Assembly (NCBI GenBank): GCA_016987375.1
Contig: PJRA01000524.1
Span: forward strand, 1,623,629 to 1,687,628
Length of the DNA stretch: 64,000 bases
From: Brachionus koreanus
Taxonomy: Eukaryota; Rotifera; Eurotatoria; Ploima; Brachionidae
Direction of reading: 5' to 3'
Position 1 is the stretch's first letter. Every line of letters begins with the position of its first letter. The notes under the pieces are model-generated. The model was not told the DNA's origin, did not search any database, and was given only the letters and a program-made list of their open reading frames with translations. Shown piece after piece: positions 39,101-54,400 of the stretch. A program made the translations under genes and the position numbers.

Positions 39101-42100
39101 GTGAGAAGATTATCTAGTTATTTAGAGAACTAGAACAGTATAAAAAAAATTTTTGAAGAATTTTTTCTCTCTATAAGTACATTTTTTACATTATTTTTTT
39201 TTAATTTAATAAATCAACAGTGGTCAAATTTCTAAAATAGTTTTGAATTGATATTTTTATTTATAAACAAATCATTTATTTTAATGTATAAGTAAAAATA
39301 AATTTAATTAGAGAAAAAAATAAATTCTAGGACAATGATGCTTATGAATAACATGAATTCATTCAATTAAAATAATTCTCAAAATTAGATAATCAATCGA
39401 TAACATGTGATTTTTAATGTTAAAAGATTTTCAAATGGGAATTACAACAACAACAACAAAAAACATTAAATTAAATTGAATGCTGAAAATCCTAAAATAA
39501 AACTGAAAACAGAAGTAAATTCATAATTTATTTTTATTTTGTACTCTAAATAGAAATAGTGATATATAAAATATAATGTCAAAACTAGTACCAAAAAATA
39601 AAAAACATAATAAAAGTGGTCAATAGTTGCATTAGACAAGAAACGCATTTAATTTTCAAAAAAATCGTGATGAAAAATATTAAAAATATTTATTTGGATA
39701 ATGGATTTTTTTGGATAATATTAACTTAAAATGAACAGGTTTATATAAATATGTTAGTGAATTTTTTAATGCCTTTTTTTATCGGCTCAAAAAACTTAGT
39801 TTCATTTGTCTCTGAACAAAATTAATTATTCTAGTCCATGGTTAGGCTGATTTGAGAGCTCTGGTTGATATGCTCAAAGTTAGTTTATTAAATATTCTAT
39901 AAATAAAATTTCAACATTTAAATTAAAACACCAGAGAATTTATTTCACTCAATTGAGTGGGTTTATATTAGCTTTATCTATTTTCTAGCATCTATTTTAA
40001 TAAACATCATGATACGAAAGATAAACAACTAAATTTATAATTGCTCAACCATTAATTTATTTAAATTTCCCACTCACAAAACTAAGTCATTCAACCATGT
40101 GTGAGTGTGTATGTTTGTGTGCGGGTCGAACGCCTTGTTTTGTTTATTCCAGCGAATACTTTGGTCTAGCAGACAGTTTTTTAGTTTCGTCAGTTTCAAC
40201 AAATCTTATATTTCAATCAAAATCAATGAGACATTGCAATAAATTGTTTGGTTTATGTTTTTTTTTTTGCTTTATCATTTTTTTTTAACTTTGCTTCATT
40301 TAATCAAATCAATTTGTAGTAGAGTAGTAAGATATCAAACTTGACAGCTGGCTATTTTGTTTTAGTTATTTATAGACCTGCTTTAGAGTAACAGGAAAAC
40401 GAGCTGGGCCGATATTGATCTAGCTCATTTTATCTTTTCTAAAATATCAATTAAAATAAATTGATTACTTCCAGCTATCAGACTTTTGAATTAATTGCGC
40501 GACCATTGTCAATAGGAAAAAATTAATGTAAAAGGAACTAGATAAAACTATTTAGCACATAGAGTGAAATCGATATGGATTAGAATAACAATAGATCGCA
40601 GCGTTGCCTGTTCAAGTGCTGCTTATCGATCTAGAAAACAATCCGTCTTTGATTGAATTTCGTTATGGCTAAATATTTTTACAAAAACAGGAAACCAATT
40701 TGTCCATATTTAAATAGCAATCAGTTCTGGTGTTTGTGTAGACTCTTACCAAAATAAGAATTTGATACCTTTTTTTTTTCGAAATTTCGATTTTCTTTTA
40801 ATTAACTCTATCTTTGATTAATTTTTTAGATTTTTTACTTATTTGTCTGAAAAATAATATGATTTTTTTAGACTAGTATTTTTTTTTAATTCAACTCTTC
40901 TAAATCAATTAAATTTTTAGAGAGTTATTATACTTAACTTTTAATTTAATCTAAAAATTTTATTTTTTGATTCTTAGTATTTTGATTATGTAATTGACTT
41001 AGTAATTTAGTTCAAATTTAATTTAAATCATTAATAACTAAAGGTAATTGAAGAATTATGTTCAATTGTTCAAATTATTCTCATTTTCCTTTCAAAAGAT
41101 TTAAACAATCTTAAAATATAAATTTTTCTATTAAATTATTTTCTCTAATTCAAAATTTTAATTTTTAATTATTTTGCAAAGCTACTTGAATATTCAAAAA
41201 ATCAACTAATCAACTAAAGATTTTTTTTTAAAACTTACAGAAAAATAAATTTTTTTTTCATTGTCTAATTATTATTTAAAAGCTAAATTCTAAAAGTTAA
41301 AATTTTAAGTATATAATTAAGTGATAATGATAGGTCCGAGATCATTAGGATTCAAAATTATTCCAAATAGATAAATAATAACAACTCTTTGGCCAAAATG
41401 TAAACTTTAATTTTAATATCATTTCAAAATATTAAGAGCGTAATTAAAACGATCGATGTGAAGCTTCTTTTTTTTTGTTTGACCAGGATTATAATTAAAA
41501 ATTGTGCGAGATAAATTTGTTAGAGAATTCAAAATTTCAAACAAGAAAAAATCTTATTTTCTATTTAATTAAATAAATCTCTTATTTTTGTCAAAAATAT
41601 AAATATGCATATGCTTTTAACTAGTGCTAACCAGCTTAGAAAACATGTTTTTTCCTTTGAAAATTAGTTCTAGTCATATTTACACAAATATCCTGACGAA
41701 AAATGAATTTATTGCAAAGTTTATTAGATTAATTAAGTCTTTTTTTCATGGTATGCAAAGCACCAAATTCTTATTCATTTCTCTAGAAGTTTTAAATAGA
41801 TTAAATATCCGTAAATACAAACTCGTGTCATTTATGTCATAAAAACAAAAATAAAACCTAAAAGCTAGGAAGCTTACTTTAGGTTCTACATGTTACCATA
41901 GAAGACACACTTCTTTCTCAAGTCAACAAATAAATTGAGTTTTATATGTTTTGAGTTAGGAAAATATAATATTGATAAAAACCAGGTATTAAGTAATTAA
42001 TTCATAGACTTATAAATGTTAGAATTTATCTATTCAAATTTAGAGAGCAGTTGAATGCTTTTAAGAATTTAATGAGAATCACTTGTCCACAAACAAGATT

Positions 42101-42415
42101 TATTCATTTAAGTGTACAACCGAGAAAGCCTACTAGTTCGTTGAACTAATTCATGATTGGGAAAACAAAAAAATTTCTTTATACTAATTTTATGATATAT
42201 CAAAACATTTCATCTAGAATCTAAATGAAAAAAAAAAACAAATTAACTTTTTAAGCTTGGTCATGACCAAATATTCAAAGATAAAATCATATTTGTTTAG
42301 AAAATTTTTGTGGAAATCATTCAACTAAAAAGAATTGATTTATTCAAAATAATTTTTTTTTTAAATTTTGTTTAGTTTTTTTTAGAAAATGTTTTTATCA
42401 GATCCTTGTTAATGC

Positions 42416-45400
42416 ATGAAAAGAATGATGTATGGGGCCAAATTAACTTTTGTTTTGTTGTTTTTTGTTATAGTATCTAGCAAATGTTCATTAAGACAAT
42501 CAACGCCAATAATACTAAGCGTTAGGCCAAAGGATGCAACAATTATGGTAAAGGGAAACATAGTTTTTGAATGTAGCGTAATGGGTTTTCCTCTTGCACA
42601 AATTACTTGGAAGAAAAACAATAAAAAATTGAGTGAAAATCATAAGAAATTTCGTATTGTGCATGGTGCAAACATGAGTTATTTGCGGGTTATAGATGCC
42701 AGCTACTCAAGAATGGACATAACCTGCTTAGCTGAGAATTCAATTGGAAAAGATGAACAAACTGTGGTACTGAATGTAATTCAAGAACGAGAGAAGCCTT
42801 TATTTTTTCCATTCGCTACAATTACCTATCCAAAGTCCGTAGAACCCAATACTCTATTCAAATTAGAGTGTAATGTGACCAATTTTAAAATACCAGTGGG
42901 AGTTCAGTGGTATCAAGCTAATAGGCCAATTAGTTTCGCAAATAAAAAATATTTTAGTAATTTTTCAATCATTGATGACAGTAAGTATTTGATATTTTTA
43001 TCTTAAGGCTTTTTGCATTTTAATAAAACCTAAAATAATTGATGTGACATATTTGAAAAAAAAGTTTTCATACAGGCATACATTGTTTTTTAATCACGAG
43101 TAAACGTTCTAAGCGTGATTAATTTGAAAATTTAGATTCTTTTTTTTGTTAATTAAAAACAACTAAAATGTGAGAAAAATATATTTATTTGATTCTTTTT
43201 AAGAATACTTGTTTTTTTAATAAAAAAAATTCAATGCTTAAAAAAAGTTAAAAATTTATATTAATTTTCTCGAAATGAATGATTAAAAATTTTCAACTAT
43301 ATCTAAAAAAAATTTTTTCTTGATACTATTCAGATATTTTTGATAAGCATAACTGAGAAATTGCTTATTTTAAATTGTAAAAAAAGAGTAGCTTAACTCA
43401 TTTTATTTGTAATTAATTATCGAGCAAGAAATTAATAAACTCATCTATCTAACAATTTTAATAAAACAGGTTTTTATTTTATTCAATACAATTTAGACCA
43501 ATTCTGGCAATGTAAAAATAAAGACAAAAATTGAATTGATTTCTTGAAAATTTCTTTTCCGGTGAAATGTGAAATTTTATGCAAAAATTTAATACAAAAC
43601 GAAAAAAATTTATAATAATAAAAGAGTTTTTTATGCGGATAAAAAAGAGGTTTGCAAAATTTGGACCAAAAATTTTCAATAATAATGAATAGAATTTATT
43701 TTGCCATCATTTTGTTTAACTGCAGAGAAAATTTTTTTATCAAATAAATTAAATTATAGATTTTTTTCTTTATGTTTTAAATTTTTGTATGAAATTTTAT
43801 AATGTCCTTTTTCAGGCTTTCACAAAAACTTGTTCTCATATAACCTATAAAATGAAATTTAAAGACAAAATTTAAAAAAAATTTTTTTAGATACAATTCA
43901 GCATAACTTATACATAAATGGCTTATCGTTGTCCTCTGAGCTACATGATTCAATTGAAATTGACTATTTGTGCTCTGCGACAAATTCTTATGGTACATAC
44001 TCAGCCGAAACATCCATAATGCTAAGAAGTAAGTTTCTTAATATCTATTAGCTTAACTTAACCTTAAAATACGCTATTCTTAAACAAATAAATTTTAATT
44101 ATTAATCCTGCTATTATGAAATAGACCGCTTAATGCCACCAAGCTTTATTTCACCTAAGAGATCCTTAATCGAAATGGACTACGGTTCTTCGATAAATGT
44201 GACTTGTAATGCAAATGGAATGCCTAGACCAAGAGTTAAATGGCTTGAAGGTGTGTTTTTATTTAGCATGATATTTTAATCTTGTTGTTAATTAATTTAA
44301 GGAAAAAGCTAGTTAGTTTTTTTCTTAAATTACATCCTTAATGAAAATACATGTATAAAACACTAATAATTCAATTTCTTTAACTTTTTTTATGCTCTTG
44401 TATTTGTTTGCTTTTATAGGAAGTTTTAATCAAAAAGTGGATCTGAGTGACCGTATGATTGCTGCGACACATCATCCTAGATTTTACTTTATGACCATGA
44501 ACAAAAACCACTTACCAACTAATGTAGACATTTTGCAAGTGAAAAATTTAACTCAGTCAAAAAATTTTACCTGTCAAGCTCAAAACTCGTTTGGTCTTGT
44601 TCTTTTTAATTTGACATTATTTATAAAAGGCAAATATTTTTCATTTTTAAGTGTTAACCAGAAATATTTATTCTCTTAGTTACTTGATTATCTTAAAGCA
44701 TGCTATCAGTGTAAATAATTTTTCTATTAAACTCAAGTCATCTATTAATTTATTTTTGATTATGCGAACAACCTTTTCCTATTAATGGGTCCTAGGAAAT
44801 TCCTTTTTAATTTTTTATTTTGAAATAAATGTTATAATTATGTATCTTAGAAAATATAGACATAAATTTTATTTTTGTTTTTTTTTCAGCTAGACCAGAT
44901 ACTCCAATAGGTCCAAATGTGACAACCATTTACTTCAACTCAATTGAATTAGAGTGGAAACCAGGTGGAATATCTGAAATTGACTACTATTTGGTCAAAT
45001 ACAGAAAAATTGATTTGGATAAAAAAAACATAGAGGACAATGACATAGACTCTAATTACTCAATTTTTAATACTACCAGCACTAGGGTCAAAATAGGCAA
45101 TTCACTTAAGCCCTACACTTTTTATGAATTCCGACTAGTTGCTGTAAATCAACTGGGCAAGAGCTTACCCACTGATTCTTTAGTTGTTAGAACAGCTGCC
45201 GCAAGTAAAACTTACACAAAATTATTAAGAAAAAAAAAATTTTTTGTATTTTTTTTCTAAGAGCCCGGAAATGTCAAAAATATAAGATATACATTTCAAA
45301 ATGACAATTTATATCTGATCAAGTGTGATGAGCCTGATGATGCAAATGGAAAATTGATTGTAATTATTTTATAAATGTATTTAATAACTAGAAAAAATAA

Positions 45401-48400
45401 AATTTTTAAAAAATTAAGCATTTTGTGATTTATCACACAAATCAAGTGACTAATCCAATTCGCAATTGGAATGCAGTCAGAGTTCCAATAGAGGACATGC
45501 CCTATTTGTTGAGCATAAATGCTAGACTAGCTTCTAATGAATTTGGCTCTTATTATTTAAGAATGTCGGCAGTTAATCAAGAGCTTGGTGAAGGACCCTA
45601 CTCTCAAATAGTCGAGCTAAAGCATTTTGAAAAAAGTTTTTTTTCTCTTTTGATTTTTAGACATGACTTTTTAATTTTTTTTTAAAGAATTTGATCCTCC
45701 TTATAATTTTGAAACTCTATCTGTCAATTCATCTTATGCTCTACTAAAATGGAATTTCAAACTTGACGTATTAAAATCTATCTACCGTCAATATAATAAT
45801 TTGAACATTTACCACGAGTCTACCACTTATCGTCAATCAGAAGAAAATGAAATAGTTAAAAATTTAAATTTTGAAATTTATTTAAAAAAAGACAAATTTT
45901 GGCCTAGTATTAGATCTTTTCGACGAATTGCCGGCTTAGATCTAATTAGAAAAATTGGCCTTAAACGCTTATTTACGCGACAAGTGAAAAATTTTTTAGC
46001 CTACCAAATTCCATTTGAGTACAACATGACCAATCTTGAACCAAACAAATCTTATGCGTTTGAGATAGCAGCAAGGCTTTACAATGTCGAAAGTCAAATT
46101 AGCCAAACATTGTTCATGACTACTAAAAGTAAAAAATATTTTGTAAATAATTAGGATTGTTAATTGAACTAGAAAAATTCAAGTTCACTTCCAAATTTTA
46201 AAACTTAATTTTACTTAAGTTAAAAAGTGTCAAAAAATTTCCAAGTTTTGAAACTTCAATTAACAAGCCTAAAAACAATAATAAAAAAAATTAATTTTTT
46301 TTCCTTTAAAAGAGCTTAGTGACCATGCTGATAAATGTAAGTACTGATTTTATGATTACATCCTGTTGTGTTCATAGATCGAGTAAATATAATCTGCGCT
46401 AAATATCACATTCCCTACTGAGATTGTGATAACTTAAAATGTTATTTATTTTGAATCGATTTTCAAGAAATACTTAAGCCCTTGTGGCTAAATTGATCAA
46501 TTATTTATTTTTTAGAAAAATGAAATCTTACTATGCCAATGGTGTCTTTTTCATTTACAGACTTATTTTTTAAGAGTTTTTTTTATTCTTTAAGCTTTTG
46601 AGATTCAAATAATACTTAATAAATATTATACACCTGAAACAATTAGGCATAAGCTCTCTCAAATGTTTACTTTAATCAAGCAAATTGTTATTTCCTCATA
46701 GCTTAAGTGAAAATGTTTATACAAGGGTCAAGTGTTTTGAGAAAAAAATTATTGTTGTTGTTTTTTTTTGTTTTTATTTCAGTTGCGTTGCATTTTGTTT
46801 ATTTTAGAAATTGATTTTTTTGTTTTTTGTCCAACAAAAATAAATTTTAAATGTCTCTCGAGACCGATGAGTGATGTGTGTTATCTCAATTAGATCTTGT
46901 GAATCGGATATTTAAGTGTAAATTGAGATGGATTATTAATAGAGAAGAAAAACACTAGGGATGTGTTTGGTCACCAAATAAATAAACTAATAAAGTCTTT
47001 AATTTCTAATTTGCATTTATTTATTTATTTTTTTTTGTATAATTTTCTAGATTAAATTTTCAATTTAAATTAATAAAGCTAGAATTTGGCTCAATCAAGT
47101 CTTGTTTTTGAAAGTAAGAGCTTGTTAATTAAGTTAATTATCATCGGAATAAAAAATCTCTTCAAAACTATTTTTATTTCGTTTAACAATGCAATTTTTT
47201 TATTCTCAATTGTTCTAATTCCGCATTAGGACCCTGTAGGCAAGATGAGTGCCTAAATTTGTCACAAAGTTATGGATGAGAAACAATTGAGGCCAAAGTA
47301 CTATGACACTCAAAGCTATTTTGAACACATTTTAATTTTTTTTTTCAAAAAACAATCGATTTATTTCGAGAAATAAAAAAAAAGAATTCAATTCCTCTCC
47401 AAAGTTTCTTTTTTTTTTCTTTTCGCTACATATTAAATAATTTATTTTGTTAGCTTAAATTTCTATTAGAAAAATTGTCATTAGGGGTCTGCGCCTAGGA
47501 AAAAAATCAATTTTCTAATTTATGTGATATAAACGAATTAAATAATTAATTTTGATTTTATATTTTTGAATTTTTTATGACTTCAGTATAAACCGATATC
47601 TTTGTGTTGTTTCGAATTTTTACTATTAAAACTTTTTTCTAATGGACCTAAGGGACCAAGATGACTACTAATTCTATTTGCAAGCTAGCTAATTTTATCA
47701 AAAGAAATCTTAATTTAGAAGAGTTCTTAAGAGCCTGATCGAAAATCCTAATTTAGCATTAAGTACAAATGAGTAGAATCTTATCAATTCTTGCGTGCCG
47801 AATATTTCTTATTCAAAAATGAATTTCTGATAGAAAAGATGCGGTCCAGTACTAGCAATTACCAATTTAAACTCACTTGAAAACCACTAATTGATCGATT
47901 GGACAATATTTGGACTAAAATTTTAGTTTAAGTGATGAAATTTCAAGTGAATTTAAGTTGGAATTTTTTTTTGTAATGAACTGCAGCGGAAAAATAATTA
48001 AAAGATTGTTTCCTCTAAAAATGTCTGTAAAAGTCAATAAATGCATGAGCACAAGTAATTACGTAAGCATAAAAGCTTCAGGCAATCATGAAACTTAAGG
48101 GTATCAGAGATTTGCTTAATTGAAAATATAGGTTTTTCTTGTTGTCTATCTAGATTAAATATTTAAATTTAGAATTTCCGGCATCGATTTATTTCGATAC
48201 GAATGCCTTTTGAGTATTTAATCGAATTATTTAAGGATAAAAAAGCAAATATCATGCAAAATTATGATCATATCAATAGATAGATAATTCATAATTTATT
48301 TACTTTGTCATTAAACTTTATTGCAAATAGTGGCATCAATCAATATTGGACATAAACCTCTCTGAATAATTTGTGAAAAGAAAAAATAAAAAAAGTCAAT

Positions 48401-51400
48401 TTCTAAATATTTATTTATTTATTGCAAATAGTCATCTAAAATTCTTAATTAAAAAGATTGTAAATATTAATTTATTAAAATAAAATGTAATTTTTTTCTT
48501 GGATGTTTTTATTTTAGTAGCAGATAAAATGAAAACAGTTCAGACTAATTTTATTAGCAGCGGTCCTTGAATAATTAAATATTATTTTTGTCAAATTGTA
48601 GATGAATATAGGCGATACGAAACCAAGCAATAAAATCAATATCTAAAGGCCAACTTTTTAATTGATGTTCTAGTTCTATATTAATTTAAATTATAATAAA
48701 ATTTGAAATATTGTTCGAGCATGTATTGAACAGATATTGAAAATTTAATGAACAAAATATAGAGATTGCCTTACGGATAGTTTTTTTTTTCTCATTTAGC
48801 GATATAATCTTTTACTTAATTTAATTAATATTTGTTAAAAATTGAATTGCATTAGTTTATAGGCATTTTAGCGTTAAATAAACTTTTACTTTAATCTTAA
48901 TTTTTAGTAATCATTTTTATAAGGTAACCCAAAGTTTATTTAGTCTGTAGTCTAAATAACAATTCACATATGTGCTCATTTATAAAGAAAAAAAATTTGC
49001 CACAATTTTCTCAGCGATTCGCTCGACCACATTTTTCTTATCTAAAAAAAATTAATAGAAAACACCTTTGCTACTATTCTTTTTGACTAGGGTTAGAAAA
49101 GCGTTCTCTCAACATAATAAGTTTTTTAGTTGAAATAAATTACATTCAAATCATCTTTAGACAAATATGTAATTAAAAATCAAGTTAATTAAATATTAAA
49201 GAGAATGAATTTTTTTATTTTTGATAAAATTGATTTTTTTTTCTAAAAGCTTCATATGTTAAATTAAAAAGAGGTTAAATTTAGATGATTCTTAAACTAA
49301 ATTGTCTCCAGTATCTAGATTCGTAATCTAGTATGCCATCTAACTGTAATTAACTAAGAATCCTTTCAGATATCCCGCGGAGATTAGTTAAAAACAAAAA
49401 AAAAAACAAAATGCGACCTAATAAATAAACAAAATTAAAATAAAACTTGTAAAGCTTTGACAGTATCGCAAAAATCCCCTGATCAAATTTAATTTAAATT
49501 TTTTGTTGATGTTATATTGGAATAAAATTAAAAGACAGGTATCTTCAAAGTTTATTATTTAAACCGCTTTAATAGTCGCACATTTTTTTATTTAAAAATA
49601 AATAGCTTGAAATTTAATCTCTTAAAAGCTTTAGAGTAATATTGCATAATTTGATAAAAACAAGATGCAAAATGATAGCACAATAATGACTCGTAGCATA
49701 TACATATAGTTCTGTTTCATCTTTTTTAAATTTATTTTCTTTCTAGAGATAAGTGGTGTTGAAATTAGATGAGTAAAACAGATTGAAAAGTAATCCTAGG
49801 GAAAAGTTTTTCATTTCACTTTATTAAAATTGTAATCTTGGCTAATCTCGGGATAACACAAGGTTTTCAAAATACTTTGACAAAATCACACATAAATATC
49901 TAGTATTTATTTTAAAATTTAATGAATATTTTAGTGAGATTAGGTCAACTATGATGTAGTTAATGTATTTTTAAAAAAATAAAAAAACTAGCTTTGAATG
50001 CAAATTCAAATGTAAATCAATCAAAATAGAATATCGGCTTGGTTGATTTATATCAATCAATAAATATATAAATATACATTTTTTTTATCAAATTTTTGAC
50101 ATATTTAAATTTCATGTCATTTAGTAAAAACGTGCTTTTTCTCTATTTTAGACCGCTGTCCTTTAGGAATAGTAAATGAATGATAAACTCTTTTAATGAT
50201 GTTTATCGTTAGCGTTCATAACGATATTTATATGTGTCTGAGGCTTTTTTTCTGGCCTCAATCAATCGATACATTCTATGAAAAAAACAAAAAAGTTAAT
50301 TATTATTAATCAGGTTTGCTTTAGGATATTAAAAAAAACGCTTCTTTTTCTCCATTATTTGATCTAGCTAATATCGTGTTAAATTTTATGCTTCATTTAG
50401 CTATCGAGACTCTATCTTGGAAACAAACACAGCTGATGTTTGTTTTAAGAAATTAATTTAAAATAAACTTTTTAATTCCGTCGCTAGTTAGTATTTGTTT
50501 AAAGTCCATAATTTCTTGAGATAAATCAAAAGCTGTTCGCTTTTTTTTTTTTTGANNNNNNNNNNNNNNNNNNNNNNNNNNNNNNNNNNNNNNNNNNNNN
50601 NNNNNNNNNNNNNNNNNNNNNNNNNNNNNNNNNNNNNNNNNNNNNNNNNNNNNNNNNNNNNNNNNNNNNNNNTTCTCCATTATTTGATCTAGCTAATATC
50701 GTGTTAAATTTTATGCTTCATTTAACTATCGAGACTCTATCTTGGAAACAAACACAGCTGATGTTTGTTTTAAGAAATTAATTTAAAATAAACTTTTCAA
50801 TTCCGTCGCTAGTTAGTATTTGTTTAAAGTCCATAATTTCTTGAAATAAATCAAAAGCTGTTCGCTTTTCTTCTTTTTTTTATTAGCAAAAAATTTAATT
50901 TATCTTTTGTTCTAATAAATCATTTGTATTCATTTATTTTAATTATTGATGCATATATGTGTAAGGTTTCTTCAATGAGGAAATTGTTTTTTCTTTCGAT
51001 GATGATTATTTGAATTTGGCTAAGAGTTTCAAATCGATAATGGAAATAGAGGATTTTCTAAACTTAATTATAGATACTTAAGTTTTTATCAATAAGAGTA
51101 TATTGCAGATTTAAACAAAAATATATAAAAAGACATCGATATACCAAGTTTTACTCATAAAAATTTTCCCTAATATATTTGTGATTTATTATTAGAATTA
51201 ATTCTTTCGGAAAGTGAGATTATGATTTTTTGATTTATCACTAGTCAGTAAATTTTGGAAGACTTAGCGTAATCTATGAGCCATTTTTATTGAAATTTAC
51301 TTTTAGTTTATCTGAATAGAAACTAAATAAATTAAAGTATGATGAAAATTTTTTGTTAGAAGAACAATAAATTAAAAAATTTTAAACTTTTTTGTCTAAA

Positions 51401-54400
51401 AAAAATATTCTATTTTTAAGTTATAATTGAGGACAATTTTGATGAAATTTTTTAATTTGAATAGCAAAATTTTTGGATATAATTAATTAGAGGACATAAG
51501 CTTTAAGTTTGTTGTTATTCCATCGAATAAAACAGAGACTTCATTATAACAAATTAAAATTTATTGATTTGTTAAATGAACATTTAAGATTTAAAAATTT
51601 GCACGAAACACTAAATACTTAAATAGATGTTTTTACTATTTTAGCATCGTAAATTAATCGATTTTCATGTCCTAGAGAAAGCTTTAACATTACTTTACAT
51701 ATTTGACATAAAAATAAAAAAAGTTTATTAATATAATATTTTAATTGTATCAAAAGAGAAAAAATAAATAGTGATAAAATAAGCTAATATGATTGTAAGC
51801 GATAAGTGCAAAAATGATTTATCATTTTTTGAAACGATAAGTCTTAAATCAAATAAAGAGAAAATTTGAATCTCAAAAGACCTACATTAAAAGATCATAG
51901 CTGTCATCCAAATCTAGACTTAGACTAAAGTCATAAAATATTCTGGGTCATAAAATAAGTGGTCAATAAACGCACTCAGTCATTTTTTATGTCCGATCTA
52001 ATATCGGCTAGTACATGCATACATTAATAACATGCTCACGATCACACTCACGCCAAAATCCAAAATAAAATATTATTTTTTTATAGCAAAATTTCCTCTC
52101 TTTTCTTTCAGATAAAGCCATATTAATTAACGTATTTTTTTCAGAAATACTAGCGGAACATGTTTCCGATTTAGAATATGTAAACAAAATTGTCTTCACA
52201 TGCCGACATGTTTTTAAATTTAGTAGCATTTATGATAGTAGTTCGACTTTCGGACGGTGTGCGCGTGGACAGCCTGAGTGTAGCGGGCAAAGACGCACAG
52301 TCGATCACTCTAGAGTGGTCGCTGCCGTCCGTAGTCGATGCCGAATGGGTTGCCTTTAAAATTAAGTACTCCACAGACAATCTAATCTATACACCTATTC
52401 TTCTCAAAAATATTAATTTGAGAAAATTTCGCATCGATAATCTTAGACCCGATACTCAGTACAAAATACAAATTAGTGCCGTAAACAAAAACGAGCTAGA
52501 AGGCCCGGCCACTGATTTTGTTCTTGTTAGAACTCTAGACGCAGGTTTGTATTTTAAACTCGATCTATGAAAAACAACCGTATTCGACTATTTAATCAGG
52601 CGAAAACAAAAAAAAAATTTACAAAATCATAATTCTGGGATAATTTTATGTAATTAATAAAATCGTATTATTGCACAAGGTTTTAATTAAAAAACAAAAT
52701 TTTAATTTCCTTCTAATAACACGCTAAACAAAAAAAAAATTTCGTGCCTCTCTTCTCTCTTTTATTTATGCCCCGCACAGATAACACAATCAGTACCCTT
52801 CTCTCTTTATTTTATTTTTCCAATACTTAGCATGAAAATAAATAATTACTTAATTTTAGTGATTTTTTCTCTTCAAGCGTGTTATTAAAATTTTTCCGCT
52901 ATAAAAAAAAAGCGCCTAAATTCCAAACAATTGGTATCTATGGTAACTGAAACATTTGCCAGCATGTTCTTCCAATATACTTTCTGAGAGAACAAGCCGA
53001 TTTAAGGACACGCTATTAAAACTGCTCTTATTCGGATTATCTTTGTTATACTAACAATGATTCCACTAAAGACCGAGCTCTAATTTTCCTTTTCTATTTT
53101 ATTTTTAAATGAATGCCTACAAATGCAGGCTTAAGACCAGGTCTAAAATAACACGAGAATTTGTATTAATTAATTTGGTTTATAAACAAGTTTTCAGCAC
53201 TTAGTCACTTAATTAAAACTTAAATCTCTTTGGATTTAGTTCACACTTAACAAAAAAAATATAGAGTGAAAAATAAAATTTTTTTTGATTAAGAGAATTT
53301 TCTCATGCTCGGACTAGTTGATCAATGCACCGCATGATTATTAGTCGAATACGAAAAATATATTTTTTTCTAATTATTTGGTCATTGGTAATATTTAATT
53401 TAGTGCCAGGAGAGCCACAGGATTTTAAAGTGGTCAAAGTAACATCGAGGACAATAGAGCTCGAGTGGAAAGCGCCTAGGCGCGAACAACAGTCCTCAAG
53501 CAACAACATCAAAGGCTATGAGATTCACTATTATAAAGTGAATCCAGCCGGCACAGGTCCTAACTCGCTGTTCAGCGATCCGCAAGACACTCAGATATTC
53601 AAGCGCAAGACCAACAATGTCAAAAAGCTTAAGTATACGCTGACTGATCTTGAGCCCAATAGTCAATACCAGATACAAATTTTTGCCTATAATATGAAAG
53701 GCGATGGTCAAAGGTCTAGCCCTTTGATGGTCTCTACTTTGGATGAAGGACCTAGCAAGCCTGAGAACATTCGCTCTGAAATTCACAATGACCTATTGAA
53801 TATAAAATGGCAAGCGCCGTCTGTCAAGCCTCAACTAGTTGATGCCTATGTCATTCATTTTAATAATGACAGATACCAAGTCAATGGTCAGACTAATCAG
53901 ATATCGTTTCCGGGTTCTAAATGGGGTAAGCAATTCGAATTGTTCACTAATTTTTTCATACTTTTTTTTTTTAAATTTCTTTATTAGTTTATTTTAAAAA
54001 TATTTCATGGTTTTTGAAGAATTCCATTTTTTTTGTTTTAAAAAAAAATATTAAAAGTTAAAACTGAATGTTCAAGACAAGATTATTTTTTTGTTGAGAA
54101 AAAAAATCAATTACTAAAATTCAATTTAATTGTGTATATTTGAAGTAATAATTTAGCATAAACAAATTTTAATATTTTAAATTAATCAATTAATAAAGCG
54201 TTATAATTATTATTGATTCAAAAAGCCATTCTAATGAAATAGCTGATTAATTATTTAAATAAATAAATTGTGTAATTAAACATTATTGAAAAAAAAGAAT
54301 CAAATATAAAAAAAAAATTTGTTTTATTAATTATTTTTCTGTGCCTAATTAAAAGAGATAGATAAAATATTTAAGTATTTTAATCATAAACGTATTAGTT

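Larger units (their letters stand above)
29883..42415. other. 12.5-kb gene-poor spacer between the minus-strand gene and the LAR-like gene
   Basis: AT-rich sequence between two divergently transcribed genes, so promoters of both should lie at its ends. Open frames at 33607, 35178, 40097 and 41624 are short, low complexity and without conserved motifs; they are not called. Two hairpin-rich, GC-richer patches (34080-34235 and 36081-36150) are listed separately. Untranslated exons cannot be excluded. Confidence -1.
46129..52223 (+). other. 6.1-kb intron of the LAR-like gene
   Basis: It separates the third and fourth FN3 domains, both phase 1. It holds the duplicated block and gap at 50348-50869, a hairpin TAGGCA...TGCCTA at 47237-47255 and a tRNA-anticodon-like stem at 49315. 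No coding exon is recognised, although short alternative exons cannot be ruled out. Confidence -1.

Noticed and set aside
39445..39463. CAA simple repeat
   Set aside because: Short microsatellite without further significance.
40097..40288. 63-codon open frame starting with a Cys/Val repeat
   Set aside because: The start reflects a TG-rich simple repeat; the rest is Phe-rich and unconserved.
41624..41842. 72-codon open frame upstream of LAR
   Set aside because: No motif, no conserved composition, chance length in AT-rich DNA.
47237..47255. Hairpin TAGGCA...TGCCTA
   Set aside because: Single 6-bp stem; too small to claim function.
49315..49331. Stem with a 7-base loop like a tRNA anticodon arm (CTAGA-TTCGTAA-TCTAG)
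   Set aside because: No TPsiC arm, no A-box or B-box and no acceptor stem could be found on either strand; probably chance or a decayed fragment.
52190..52260. Signal-peptide-like start ([12 protein letters not shown]) that could begin a separate FN3 receptor gene
   Set aside because: T-rich splice acceptor tracts here translate to hydrophobic residues; the same effect occurs at 53325. Exon phases fit a continuous LAR gene. An internal promoter is not excluded.
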